From assembly GCA_948567375.1 (NCBI GenBank), contig OX419755.1:10359001-10423000 (forward strand): a DNA stretch of 64,000 bases. Reading direction: 5' to 3'. Source of the DNA: Lunularia cruciata. Lineage: Eukaryota > Streptophyta > Marchantiopsida > Lunulariales > Lunulariaceae. Below, in pieces: positions 23,901-34,905 of this stretch. Numbering within the stretch: position 1 is the stretch's first letter; each line of letters starts with the position of its first letter. The notes under the pieces are model-generated. The model did not search any database, was not told the DNA's origin, and was given only the letters and a program-made list of their open reading frames with translations. Position numbers and translations under genes: made by a program.

Positions 23901-24628
23901 AGATCTGAAGAGGTAGATATGAAAAAGTGGAGTGACACATTAGATTTACAAATTTACAAGCAGTAGTTGAAGTGGTTTAGACCATTTTGATAATCGTTGA
24001 GTGGTTTGCCTATTTAAAGGAGACATATGTGGTGTTATGTTATTTAGTATTCATGTTTTCAAAGTTGAATAAAGCAAAGTGTTGTAACTCAATGCTCATT
24101 GTCTCAGCTTAATTCCAAGTATCAATCATGTATGTGTGTTTGTGGGTATTTGAAGATGTTCAAATTGTAGTTAGAGTGTGATAGATGTTGTATTTTGCAG
24201 CTTTGATTCCATTTTATGTGTTTGATCTTGAGTGGAGTGCAATTGAGGCAATGCCTTTATGAATCTGTGTAGTGTTGGTAGTATTCTGCATTTGGGATCA
24301 TAATGTTGGACTGATGCCAAGCAACTTTGATTGAGGAAGTTGTGCCTTTAGTGGAGAGGTGGAACACAATTCTAAGGCAAAGTCATTTTATGGTGAAGTA
24401 GCCTTCTCTGGGAGAACTAAATCATCACAATCATTATCAATTTGGAAAGGATTTGAAGAATTATGATTATGGGTGTGGTTTCTACCTAAGAGATTAAAGA
24501 AGAAATCAAGAAGAACTCATTTGTGACTTTTACTTTGCATTTGACCATTTCTAACCAATATCTCTATAGGAATGAACAATTACCTATTAATTACTACAAA
24601 AGTGATACTTGCTAGGTTGTCATAGTTG

Positions 24629-25079
24629 CCATTCACACCAATCAACTAGGTAGAGTGAACTCTTGTATGGGGACACAAGGAGTACATTGTGGAGGAAGAA
24701 AAGCAGGTTTTTGCCTTACAAGAAGTAACCCTTATACTAACCTAACCTCTTGCTAAAGTTGTCAATGAATAAGTATTTCTAGGGTGTTGTTAACAAGCCA
24801 CCAAGAAGGATTCTACCTCCCAAGCAAATCCAACCATTGGGGTGTGTTATTACTATGGAAGCATTGGTCATTGGGTGCTCAATTGTGCAAAACCTAGGCA
24901 ACCAACACCTATGTTATATGTTATATGTTATATGTTATAACTTGCTATGTGGGAACTATAGGACTCCAAGGCATCTGAGATTGGCCTATCCTTACCCTCC
25001 TATTTCAAGACAGCCAATAAAATATGTACCTTGTCCACTTCAGCCCAAGGGAGATATAGAAGTCCACTATGTTGCCCTA
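24629..25079 (+). pseudogene. Gypsy gag zinc-knuckle region, copy I
   Basis: In one frame at 24,845-24,890 the order C-Y-Y-Y-G-S-I-G-H-W-V-L-N-C is a CCHC knuckle whose second Cys became Tyr. Copy II (near 44,140) has the second Cys but Gln for His. A PRQP-rich linker follows. Between them, 24,908-24,937 is a small expansion of a TTATATG unit absent from copy II. Confidence 0.55.
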
Positions 25080-25492
25080 TGTAAAAGACCAAGACCAAGG
25101 AGAGAAATAGGAGAATGGAAACTCACATTGGGACACTGGAATGAGGGAAAGCTCCAAATGTCTGGCATGAGCTTCGGCTTTGGTATTTATAGGTAGCATA
25201 CAAGGCCCTTGAGAAGCTTCTCAAGAAGCTTCCTTAAGCCGCTTTCTTAGAGTGCAAGCCAAGTTAACCAGGAAGCTTCTCAAGAAGTTTCCTTCTAGAA
25301 GCCGCCTACTTGGCGTGAAAGCTAAGCTAGTTAAAAGCTTATAGAAGTTTCATTCTAGAAGCTACCTGCTAGGGGTGCAAGTTAACTAGTTGGGAAGCTT
25401 CCTAGATGCTTCTAGAATATTCTAGGCTAATTTGGCTTATTCTCTACTTCATTAGCCTTATTAACTATGTCGCTAAACTCCATATTGTTACA
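25080..25492 (-). mobile_element. LTR-D solo LTR, copia-like
   Basis: On minus it starts TGTAACAATATGG and ends TCTTTTACA; CCCTA flanks it exactly (25,075-25,079 and 25,493-25,497). Gypsy copy II lacks it (intact site near 44,340-44,350). TG...CA ends, 413 bp and a TATA box make it a solo LTR. No internal region is present in the window, so copia-like is inferred from size and promoter layout. Confidence 0.85.
25184..25422 (-). promoter_or_regulatory. TATA box with heat-shock-element-like cluster in LTR-D
   Basis: TATA (CTATAAATA on minus, plus 25,184-25,192). Upstream on minus lie eight GAAnnTTC or TTCnnGAA pairs (25,213; 25,225; 25,272; 25,284; 25,293; 25,344; 25,353; 25,394) and one perfect three-unit element TTCTAGAATATTC (25,410-25,422). 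This layout resembles the heat-responsive LTR of Arabidopsis ONSEN (ATCOPIA78). Heat induction is an inference. Confidence 0.6.
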
Positions 25493-25497
25493 CCCTA

Positions 25498-26640
25498 GAA
25501 GAAGTGGGCAAGGAAAGTCTACCTTTGTTCAATGAAGAGGGATGGCATAACTTGGAGGTTAATTAAGGTCATACTTGATTAGAGGAGAAGAAGTCAAGTA
25601 CCATGTCATCATCATAGTCTTTGGATCAGTTAGATAGAGCATAGAGGAGTAAACATCTCAAGTTCTCAGCATAGGAGCTCAAGCTGCTAGAAAAAATCAA
25701 GCAAAGGAAAGAAAAGCAAAAGAAAAAAGTGGAATGCCTCTTACTTAGAGTCAGAGTTCCTCCATTTCAAGTGTAGACCCTCCCAAGGAAAGCACTATGA
25801 GTGCTTTACCTAAAGGCACCACTTCCAAATTCCCAGCACATATTCACAAGTAGGTATAGCATACTTAGCAAGCAAAGATTAGAGTCCTAAAGAGAATGCC
25901 ACGAAGGGGATAGGAGAAGGGGAAAAACCATCAGAGATAATTGTATTCAACAAGGAAGTCTTCAACCTCCATGTGAAGCTAACAGTCTAATCCAAATGGC
26001 ACTATGGTAGAAGATGTAATCATAAAAAAGGAGACACAAGGAAAGAAAAAAAGGAAAGCCAACATACTAATAGGTGTTACCCAATATGATTTTGTATCAG
26101 ATTTAGCTTTGGCTAAAGTAGATATCACCTTCAAGCAACTATAGGAAGATAACAAGCTCTACAAGTGGCAGTTGGCATTGGCACTCCAAAAGGTAGAGAA
26201 AATAAAAAACAACCTAAAGTGCCAACCATCTACATGATAGAACTAGAGGATCTAGGATCCTTGTTGGTCAAAGTAGAAATCAATGGATGCATGATCCAGT
26301 CATTACCCATTGACTCTAGACCAAGAGTCAATGTAATGATAAACAATACAACTCATAGATTGGGGTGCCACCTTTGAACCTACCCCTTGCATCCTGAGAT
26401 TTGTTGATGAAACATGAAGAAGACTTTTGGGAATGTTGTCAAAGATTTTCACTACTATAGGTGGAATAACATTCCTCTTAGATTTCATTGTTCTTTTGTG
26501 CTATGAACAAGATAGGATATCCCCTACTGATTGGGAGACCATGGTTGTATGACACTTGAGCCAACATGGACTTGCATCATCATACACTTCATTTTTGGGA
26601 CCTAGTTGATTTAGATTTCAAACCAATGACAATATGTTAG
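25498..26640 (+). pseudogene. Gypsy gag-pol linker and protease remnant, copy I
   Basis: Colinear with 44,345-45,110 of copy II. The aspartic protease core lies at about 26,165-26,375: VEINGCMIQSLPIDSRPRVN, where DSR stands at the catalytic DSG position, followed by NVM and a downstream LG. The changed Gly and downstream stops indicate an inactive protease. A Glu/Arg-rich linker with a (GAA)n run follows (26,763-26,820). Confidence 0.6.
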
Positions 26641-26791
26641 AAAAAAATTCAACATCTAAGAGAACCCCATCATCAGAGGAAGATTACACAGACATTACCT
26701 CCAGCCCTTCTGAAGTGACTTTGGAGGAGGAAGTGGAAGTGCACTACTTAGAGTGCTATGAGATAGAAGAAGAAGATAGAAGAAGAAGAAG

Positions 26792-26822
<31 letters not shown>

Positions 26823-26959
26823 CAAGTGCAGCTTGCACGTGGAAGAGGAAGGAAATAATTCAGCCCTATTGAAAATGAGTTAGATAATTCATGTGGATGG
26901 TGTCTTTAGTCCAAATGATTGCTAAGAGGTTTCAATAGTAGAAGGAAAGATCTTGAAGC

Positions 26960-28330
26960 TCTCCAAGCACATATCACAAGGAGAACATGAAGGACATGTG
27001 GCACTATTTTGAGAGTATCAAGATGTCTTGGCTTGGAAAATCAAGCAAATGCCCAACATACCATGCTAATTTGGGGAACATTGAATTGATCTAGAAGAAG
27101 GCCCAATGCCAATCAGACAATGCTAGTACCAACTCAACCCCAAGTACTCATTCTTAGTGAAGGATGAACTAGATAAGTGTCTTCAAGTCTATCTTTACTA
27201 TTATCTTTCTTATGCTTAGTAGCAAATGGGTGTCCCCCATTGTTGTAGTGCCTAAGAAAAATATAGGCATGATTCAAGTATGCCAGGATTTCCAAAAGCT
27301 GAATGTAGCCACAAAGAAGGATTGCCATCCTTTGCCATTCAATGATGCAATTTTTAGATCAAGTTGCAAGATTTGAGTGTTATAATTTCTTGGATAGCTT
27401 TTCAAGATACAACCAAGTTTCCATTCAGGAGGAAGAAAGGGACAAGACTACCTTCACCACCAATTGGAGAAACTATGCTTATAACTGAATGCATGCCATT
27501 TGGATTATGCAATGCACCTACTACTACTACTACTACTACTTTTTAAAGGATGATAACAATCATTTTTAAAGATTACCGTGGAAGTTTATGGGGATCTTCA
27601 TAGATGACTTTTGTGTTTTTTGGAAGAGGAAGGATCATCTCTCCTTTTTGAGGAAAATGTTAGATAGATGCCAATCCATTGGATTATCCTTGCACCTCAA
27701 GAAGTGTCACTTTGCCATGAGTGAAGGTATCCTACTTGGACATTGAGTTTCAAGACAAGGAGTGGAGGTAGGTATGAAAGCCTTGGAAGCTCCAAAGTTT
27801 GAGGGAAGTCCAAGTGTTTTCTGGTCATGTGGGCTACTATAGGTGGTTAATTGTATAGTTTGCATAGCTAGCAGCACCACTCACCAAGTTATTGAAGAAA
27901 TCAGAAGAGTATGTGTGGTCACCATTGCACGAGCAATCCTTTGTAATAATGAAGACCAGATTGGTTGAAGCACCTGTCATGCAAGCACCTAATTGGGATA
28001 GCTTGTTTCATGTATATGTAGATACATCTTCAGCTTCAATAGGAGTAGTTTGGAGTCAAAAGGATAACAGCAAGAAGGACTATTTGATTTCCTTTGGGGA
28101 AAAGTACACCACTACCAAAATAGAGGCACTCGGAATGGTGTTTGCATGTTAAATATGTTGTCACTACTTACTTGGTTACAAGTTTGGGTTTCATTCAGAT
28201 CACTTTGCACTTCAACACCTAATGAAAAAAACTGACCTTTTTGGGTGCATTGCATGATGGATACGCCTTTACAAGAATTGACTTACATTGTGTAGGTTTG
28301 AAAGGGAGTACAATCCAAGAACAATGGATG
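26960..28330 (+). pseudogene. Gypsy RT and RNase H remnant, copy I
   Basis: Segments in several frames: YQDVLAWKIKQMPNIP near 27,010; SPIVVVPKKN and VCQDFQKLN at about 27,230-27,300; PFGLCNAPT near 27,490; the catalytic FIDDFCVF near 27,600; LKKCHFAMSEG and LLGH; then RNase H (27,892-28,150) with FHVYVDTSSASIG and KIEALGMVFAC, ending near 28,310 with FEREYNP. This is the Ty3/gypsy order. No HHCC zinc finger or integrase core follows; sequence switches directly to the coiled-coil ORF. Confidence 0.75.
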
Positions 28331-28394
28331 GAAGGTAGCTAGTTCTAAGGATCCTCCATAAAGAGCCTTAATGGAGGCAATTACAAAAATATTC

Positions 28395-30133
28395 AAGCCA
28401 AAACTAACTACCTACCTAACCAAGGGCCAAGTTGTATTTTTTTATTACATGTATTCAAGTGAACCAAAAGATTGGGCAAAAACTTTTAATGGACAAGCCA
28501 AGGACCAACACCAAGATTTCAAGGAGGAATGAGGTGCTACTTACCTCATCCCACTCACCATTCATTACCACAGAGGGACCAACTTGCTGACTAGAGGAAG
28601 AGATTCCCAACCTATTTTCATCTAGGTTATTTCAATGAATAACTTAAAAGACCCATTCAGACTGCAAAGTATCTGAATGTTGATCCTGAGATATGTCACT
28701 TTGCATCAGTCAATGAAGAATTGGCTATTCCAAAGGCTGCAAAGAAGAGGAAGAATACAACTCCAAAAGAAACAACCTTCCTCATCCAAGAAGAAGCGAA
28801 AGGCCAGCATACAATTATGGACATATTGTCATCAAAAGGTGAAATATAAGATACCAAAGTCAAAAGATGATGACAAGGGGCAAGGATAGACCTTTACATT
28901 AAAAGGTAAATAAGACGAAGGGGAAACTTGGAAAGAGCCCCAATATAATCCAAACTTGCATGACCAAGACATGGAGGAGTGCATTACAAAGGAAGGAGAG
29001 GCGGTGGTGCTAGAACATGTGCCTTTGAGTCCCATTAATGAGAAGAAAAAGCCATAGAAGAAATCCAAGATCAAGCAGAGTGCTTACATGGCCAAGAATT
29101 TGGCCTGAAGTTCATGATGAGGCCAAAGTTCTACATGAAGAAGAAGACCGCATCATCAAGCATGCAAAAGAAGAGGAAGTCAACATTGAGGCTGAAGTTC
29201 CAGAGCAAGAGCACAGATAGAAATGAAGGAAGGAACAATCCCTTCACAACCAATGCTAATTCAAGAAAGAGCCAACTTCCTCATACACTCAACAGGAGAT
29301 GCACTGCAGTTGATGGAGTTGTTGCTCAATACTAAGCTTAGTGCCCCAACATTGTGGACTACAGCACTCTGGTTCACATATGCACAAACAGGTTTATACT
29401 CAACAGGCCAGAGAAGATCTGGTGAAGCAGGAAGCAGCAAAGCCAAGAGCCTTGTACAAGGTAGAGGCAACAAAGGTAAGTGCCTTGTTGCAGGAAAACC
29501 AAGAACTCAAGAGGAGGATTAGGGTTTAGGGTGGGTGAACCAAGAATGAATGTGATCATCAAGCCGTAGAAAACCAGAAATAAGAAGGTGATTGGAATGC
29601 ACTATGATTTGAGTTTGACTACTACACAAAGGACGTTAAGGACCTATTTTACACCAAGTGCCAAGAATGGGAAAGCACTCGAAGTGCCTTGAAGGAAGGC
29701 CAAGATCACATTAACATTTTAGAGACACAAATGCAAGAATATAGGAAGGAGGTGGCTCTGCAACTTGATCACCTAACCAAGGAGTTGGTGGAAGATAAGG
29801 TCAAACATGTAGAGAGTATCAAATGGCTAGAACCATAGAAGGCAGAGTGGGATAGTTGGACCAAATAGATGGAAGCAAAGTAGCTAAAATCACTACATAA
29901 AATGGAGGAGGCCAATAAATTCTTCATTGAGAAGTTGAAGGAAGATGGCCAACTTCAAGCATTGCAAACAAAACACCATGAGCTGAAGTTCCAAGTCCAA
30001 AGGTTACAGAGTCAAGCCTACAAGCCAGAGAAGATGAACCTCCTATCCTTGCGATTGGGAGAGCACTCTGACAAGAAGTTTAAAGAGGTCTGCCATACAT
30101 ATTTGTTAGAGGTAGCCAAATACCAGGCCTAAA
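28395..30133 (+). pseudogene. Extra coiled-coil ORF after gypsy pol (E1)
   Basis: Occupies the place of integrase, between RNase H and the 3' LTR. It opens with KGQVVFFYYMY, EPKDWAKTFNGQ, matching the element C words QEVFFHKMF and EPINWARCFHG, so both belong to one family. A Lys/Ser-rich and acidic part follows (28,677-29,220), then a long coiled coil (29,440-30,133) with VQRLQSQAYKPEKM near the end. Frames are broken by stops. Tat/Athila gypsies carry extra ORFs near this place, but I cannot assign this one to a known domain. Confidence 0.55.
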
Positions 30134-30421
30134 ATGATCAATTAATTACATATCTTAGAGGTGAGTGTAAACACTCATCTCTAGTAGTTCAAGTCCAAGG
30201 CACTCCATCAAGGAGAAAGCCCTTTGACAGTTTAGGCACTCTCAGCCAAATTTTAGGTACTTGGACTTGTACATTGGTCAGATACTGTAAGTAGGCCATT
30301 AGAGCTAGCACTTGGAATCGTACATAGCTCACAAGGAGTGCATTCAAAGTTGTATATTTGCACTCAAAATGGTACCAGCCTTTAGAGTTTTAACTTACAA
30401 TTAGATTATGTGGGGAAGACT

Positions 30422-31114
30422 TGACACCTTCCCTAACACATGTTAGGCACCTAATCATTCTATAGGTGATTAGGATGAGAAAGGATTAAGACCTTAAGCA
30501 AGTGGATGCACAATCTAGTTAAGGATGTTTAGGCATCCACTTGCAATCCTGATTCTTTTAGCTCAAAGCCAAAATAGTATTTAAGGCTGAGTGTCAATGG
30601 CACATATGTTCATTCATTTTTTTATTGCATACTTTGATTACAAGCAAGAGTACTTTGACTTCTTTGCAAGTTTTGTGTCTTCCATTTTAGGTGTTCTTCA
30701 ATGTCTAGGTAAGTAGAGGTGAAGAATTTCACAACAAGGTCTCAAGTGCTTAGTACCAAACATGTATTGGCCTTTGATCAGGGTGTGCATGGAAAGATCC
30801 AAAGACTAAACTTGTGCAAAGAGTATATTGAGAAGCTCATCACATGGGAAGTACCATAGAATTAAAATACTTAGACAATGTACATGAAGCATGTCCTATA
30901 TGGGAAGGGTAGAATGCACTTGCAGGAACTTTGGAATGGAGTGGCACTTGGAGTTGAACGTACCATCATCTTTAAGGGCAATCCCAACTAGATCTTAGAG
31001 TGAAAGTGATTCTTTTCTTTTCTTTTCTTTTCTTTTTGATGTAGTGTGCCACAAGGGATGACACTCCCCTCTTCTTACTGATTATACTATAAGTATGTCA
31101 ACATTGGGCTATCA
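30422..31114 (+). repeat. LTR-A, 3' LTR of gypsy copy I
   Basis: Starts TGACACC after a purine-rich GGGGAAGACT and ends GGGCTATCA. Compared with the 5' LTR it lacks a stretch after CCTCTTCT; the LTR at 52,628-53,334 has the same gap. A (TTTTC)n run lies at 31,014-31,036. The following sequence is also shared with copy II. Confidence 0.75.
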
Positions 31115-31316
31115 AAGGCTAGGAGTTTTTCCAAGTATCTACTAGGTCCTATGTACAATTGTCATAATTCTTGGTGTAGACTTACTAAACTAACATGATG
31201 TTTACATCTTGACCCAAGCAAAGTTCCCTCAGTTCTATACTCTATTGAGAAGAACATCCTTTGCCTATGAGCTATCAAAAGACTTCTTTGCTAAACTCTT
31301 GATAGTCAAGAATCTT

Positions 31317-31850
31317 CTATAGATAGGAGTTGTGTACTTTGTTGGACTTCCTATCTATGTGGCTTTTAAACCAAAGAGTGAGTTGGTCTATCTTTTCCTC
31401 CTCATATGTCTTTCCTTTGAGCTTCTGCATCTGTAACTTCAATTCATGGATCTTTGCTTGAAATTCTTCTTTGGTTGCCTTGTGCACCCACACTAGTTTG
31501 GCTTCTTTCACCCTAGCCGATGCTAGTTCCTTGGCTTGGGCTTCAAGCTGCATGCCACCTCCTTCTTGTACTTGCTCATTTGTAAGTCCAAGGTGGCATT
31601 GCAAGGTCCTTAGTGTTGTTCATCTCTTGGTGCAGGATCTGCACCTCCTCATCTCTTGCTTGTAGTCAGTCTTTGTAGTCAAACTGCATCTTCTTCAGCT
31701 CCATTCGCAACTTTCCAACTCCAACTGCAGTTTTCCCAATTCCTTCTCATGGCTCTATTGTGCAAAAGAAAGGGAGGAATTCTTCTTATTCTCCTTGAAC
31801 ACTTCCAATACCAAGGAGTCCACCTTCTTTGCATGTTCCCTAAATTGTTC
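31317..31850 (-). pseudogene. Inverted coiled-coil ORF fragment (E3)
   Basis: Minus frame at 31,604-31,317 (LEAQAKELASARVKEAKLVW) matches 53,769-54,146 of copy II and the plus-strand ORF at 33,870-35,260. It is the C-terminal coiled coil of the gypsy extra ORF, pointing toward the LTR just passed, so two gypsy 3' parts meet tail to tail. It breaks off at about 31,850 in the host-gene fragment. Confidence 0.6.
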
Positions 31851-31882
31851 TCAAGACACTTCCAGATTCCCTAAATTGTTCC

Positions 31883-32427
31883 CAAGACACTTTCAGGTTT
31901 CACATGAAACTTTCAGGCAACGCTTACTTCAAGTGGAACAATTCTTCCTCAACCCATCATTTGTGAACTTCAGTAGCCTTTGCTCCCAATGCATTGTCCA
32001 GCTTCTTGACCGAGTGCTGGTGGAGCTTGTACTTTGTGCCAATCAAGAGAACTAAAGTGAACCAAGCTCCTCCAGTGACACTACCATTGATAATCTCAAA
32101 CAATACTTCTTTCAGAATCTCTTCCCGCAACCAAGTATCCAAGTTAGCCTGATTTAAAGTAGAGAAGACAAATGTCTCAATAGCAGCCATCATTCCTTTT
32201 GTTGAGCCTTCTGTGATAGTTGCCATGAACTGCTTCGCTAAAGTATTTTCATCGGTGAAGGACTGTACATTGGTATCAGCCCCAAGGAAGCTGCAAACTT
32301 GAAACATTCCACTATGATTGTTGCAATGATGATAGGGTTCCCAAAATGGCACCACAGTACCGGATGTTGTTGATGCAGCTACGATTGTGAGGTTTATGAA
32401 CTTGCATTTCTTAGATTCCTCTACCTT
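31883..32427 (-). pseudogene. Captured, divergent fragment of the 192-residue gene
   Basis: Matches exon 2 of the gene family on minus: LAKQFMATITEGS, FSTLNQANLDTWL, EILKEVLFEIINGS and YKLHQHSVKKLD are recognisable, at roughly 80 percent identity. Two indels shift the frame around the hydrophobic helix and then restore it. No intron or promoter is included. The left edge overlaps a 31-bp duplicated junction (31,836-31,866 and 31,867-31,897) sharing CAAGACACTT with the gypsy fragment. The right edge abuts LTR-B exactly at 32,428. Confidence 0.8.
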
Positions 32428-32815
32428 TGTAATACCAATAGCTAGACACATGATCTGAGATGAAATTTGGTTTGGTAATATCTGGGAGGATGTTATACAT
32501 GATGGACTAAGTAAATCAAACAAAGATATCACCAAAAGAGTACTTCTACTAATAGGTCAGAAATCAAAATATGCTTGAAAACTTTAGAATCAATAGCTAG
32601 ACATATGATCTAAAGGTAGAATTTGGGTTGGTGACATCTGGAAGGATGGTACACATAATTGACAAAGTAGATTAGGTAGAGGTATCACCAAAAGAGCACT
32701 TCTACTAATAGGGCAAAAACCAAAATAGGCCTAAACTTCCGAGGCAATTTCAAAGGCCTAAATAGATAAATTAGGCCTCAAAAATATGTAGAATCTCTCC
32801 CCCCCCCCCCCCCCC
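32428..32815 (+). mobile_element. LTR-B, truncated copy with tandem start and poly(C)
   Basis: Same first half as 22,573-22,962, including the tandem duplication of the first 160 bp and the terminal C run (about 32,799-32,817). The right half is missing; a microsatellite follows. Confidence 0.7.
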
Positions 32816-32880
32816 CCAAGAAGAAGAAGAAGAAGAAGAAGAAGAAGAAGAAGAAGATGATGATGATGATGATGATGATG
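32816..32880. repeat. Compound microsatellite (AAG)n(ATG)n
   Basis: About 13 AAG units followed by about 8 ATG-type units, directly after the C run. Similar (AAG)n runs lie at 26,763-26,820, 21,632-21,656 and 51,238-51,265, mostly in regions rich in Glu/Lys codons. Confidence 0.85.
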
Positions 32881-33225
32881 AAGGAGTGGGGTAGAGGACA
32901 ACTAGCAAAGTACCCAAACCCCTCAGCTGCACTCCTCAACTCCCATCCTTAGGGAAGAAGGTCACACAATGAGTGAGAGAGAAAGAACTTTGGCACAAAG
33001 TTGAAGAAGACATTTGGCATGGGGAAAAGGATGTAGCCAAAGAAAAAGACGTAGATATCAAGGTAGGAGAGGCTCAAGCACTGATCAAAGGAGAAGTGGA
33101 AGTACTTGCCTAAAAGGAGAATGAAGACAAAGCAAGCCAAACCACCACCAACTAAGTTTTAAGAGAGACCGATTTGTTAATCATCAAGTGGAGGTGGTTT
33201 TACAACTAATGGAACTCTTGCTATT

Positions 33226-33835
33226 TGTAATGTTCCAAGGACATGAGAACCCCCAAGAGAAACAACAGAGAGAAAACACAAGAGAAACACAAGGCTTCAT
33301 TCCTCAAAACTCCAATGCCCCAACAGAGCACCTTGTCTTTATTATACAAAAAAGAGTATCCTCACAAACGAGTTCCACCATTGGATCATATACATGGATT
33401 TGGGATATGTCAGCAAGCTACATCCTTAGATTATTTATATATATTGGTGATATGTAGATCCTTGTTTTATCTAATTGGTCAAACACGTTTTATTAGAGAG
33501 AATCTTTGGAGAATATTCTTACAAGAATCTCAAAATAGCATGGGTAAAGTACCATTGGAAAGCTCTCAATGAGACAAACATGTGAGGGGAAAGGCAATGC
33601 TTACCTTACTACAAAGAGATGGGATAATTCTAGTTTTCAAGGCCTAATTCATCCGTTTAGACCTCTGAAATTAGCTAAATTTTTCATGGTGTTTTCAACC
33701 TCTACCCTATTATTGGAAGTACTCTTTTGGTGACACTTCTATTTGATCTACTTAGACCATTATATATAACATGCTTCTACATATTACCAAGCCAATTTCC
33801 ACCTCTAGATAGTATATCTAGGTAATGGTATTACA
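33226..33835 (-). mobile_element. LTR-B solo LTR, minus, first copy
   Basis: Runs TGTAATGTTCC to GGTATTACA on plus (610 bp), without the tandem start or C run. Flanks CTATT (33,221-33,225) and CTACC (33,836-33,840) correspond to one CTATT in the uninterrupted relative near 54,290, so they are a decayed 5-bp target duplication. Confidence 0.75.
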
Positions 33836-34306
33836 CTACCATAATACCAAAAGGAGTGTCCTAAAATTAGAGATTATACTAACTTGGTGTGGAGGATGCA
33901 CAAAGAGGTCGACACCAAGAAGGCCAAGGAGGACAAAAGCCAAAGGACAAGGCTAAGAATGTGAGTATCTCCATGAGGAAGTCAACCAAGCCCATGATTG
34001 TTTCAAGGACGAGGCTAAGAATGTGAACTCCTTGGTGCAAGAGTTCTTCAAGGCAAAGAAGCAAAATGTCTCTATGGCCTTTGCTCACTAGGATCAAGAG
34101 AAAGAATTAGTGCAAGTACAACTTCATTTGGGGAAGCTACAAATGGCAAAGAATTAGATGGAACTCAACTATGAAGATCATTTGCTAGCCAGAGATAAGG
34201 AGGTGCAAAGCATGTGCTAGGAGTTGAATGACACCAAGGTCTGGAATGCCACCTTGGACCTCCACATGTTCAAATATAGAAAAGATGTGGCATTGCAGTT
34301 GGAGAC

Positions 34307-34905
34307 TATAATTTTCTGAGGATAAGAGGACCCCCAAAAAAAACACAAGAGAAACACAAAGCTTCATCTCTCAATACTCCAATGCCCCAACTTGTCAACT
34401 TGCTTCTGGTGCAACATGTCTTTATCGTATAGCAAAGAGTATCCACTCAAAGGGAACTCCACCCTTGGATCAAATATATGGTTGGTGATATTTCAGCAAG
34501 CTCCACCCTTAGATTAGTTGTATGGATTGGTGACATGTTTGATCTTTGTCCTATTTGGTTGGTCAAACAAGTTTGACCAAAGGGAATCTTTGAGGAAACT
34601 TCTTGTAAGAAGCTTAAATTTGCATGGGTGAGGTACAATTGGAAAGCTATTAACAAGAAAAAAACATGGAAGAAGACATTGCTTTATCTCCTAGAGGTGG
34701 GTTATTTCATTTTTTGAGACCTAATTCATCCATTTTAGGCCTCCAAAATTGGCTCTAAAGTTTTTAACATTTTCCCAATTAGTGGAAGTCATATTTTGGT
34801 GACACCTCTATCTGATCTACTTAGACCATCATTATATAACATCACTCAAGATATTACCAAGCCAATTTCCACCTCTAGATACTATGTCTAGTTAATGGTA
34901 TTATA
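34307..34905 (-). mobile_element. LTR-B solo LTR, minus, second copy
   Basis: 599 bp, TATAATTTTCT to GGTATTATA on plus; both ends carry the same G to A change. Flanks GAGAC (34,302-34,306) and GATAC (34,906-34,910) match at 4 of 5. It splits the coiled-coil ORF only 470 bp from the previous LTR-B, in the same orientation. Confidence 0.75.

Larger units (their letters stand above)
20136..24624 (+). mobile_element. Element C, copy I (non-autonomous, TG...CA ends)
   Basis: Starts TTGTGGTACCCACATT and ends GGTTGTCATA, with gttg on both sides (20,132-20,135 and 24,625-24,628). The paralogous gypsy copy II has the uninterrupted site near 43,918-43,924, proving a discrete insertion. It is 4,489 bp long, or about 3,738 bp without the LTR-B inside it. 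It holds one decayed coiled-coil ORF and an LTR-like tail (TATTTAAA at 24,011, polyadenylation-like region near 24,070) but no RT, integrase or transposase. I cannot find long terminal repeats or clear inverted repeats. Confidence 0.7.

Noticed and set aside
26763-26820. Arg-rich peptide encoded by a (GAA/AGA)n run
   Set aside because: Simple microsatellite within a decayed gypsy linker; not a functional Arg-rich domain.
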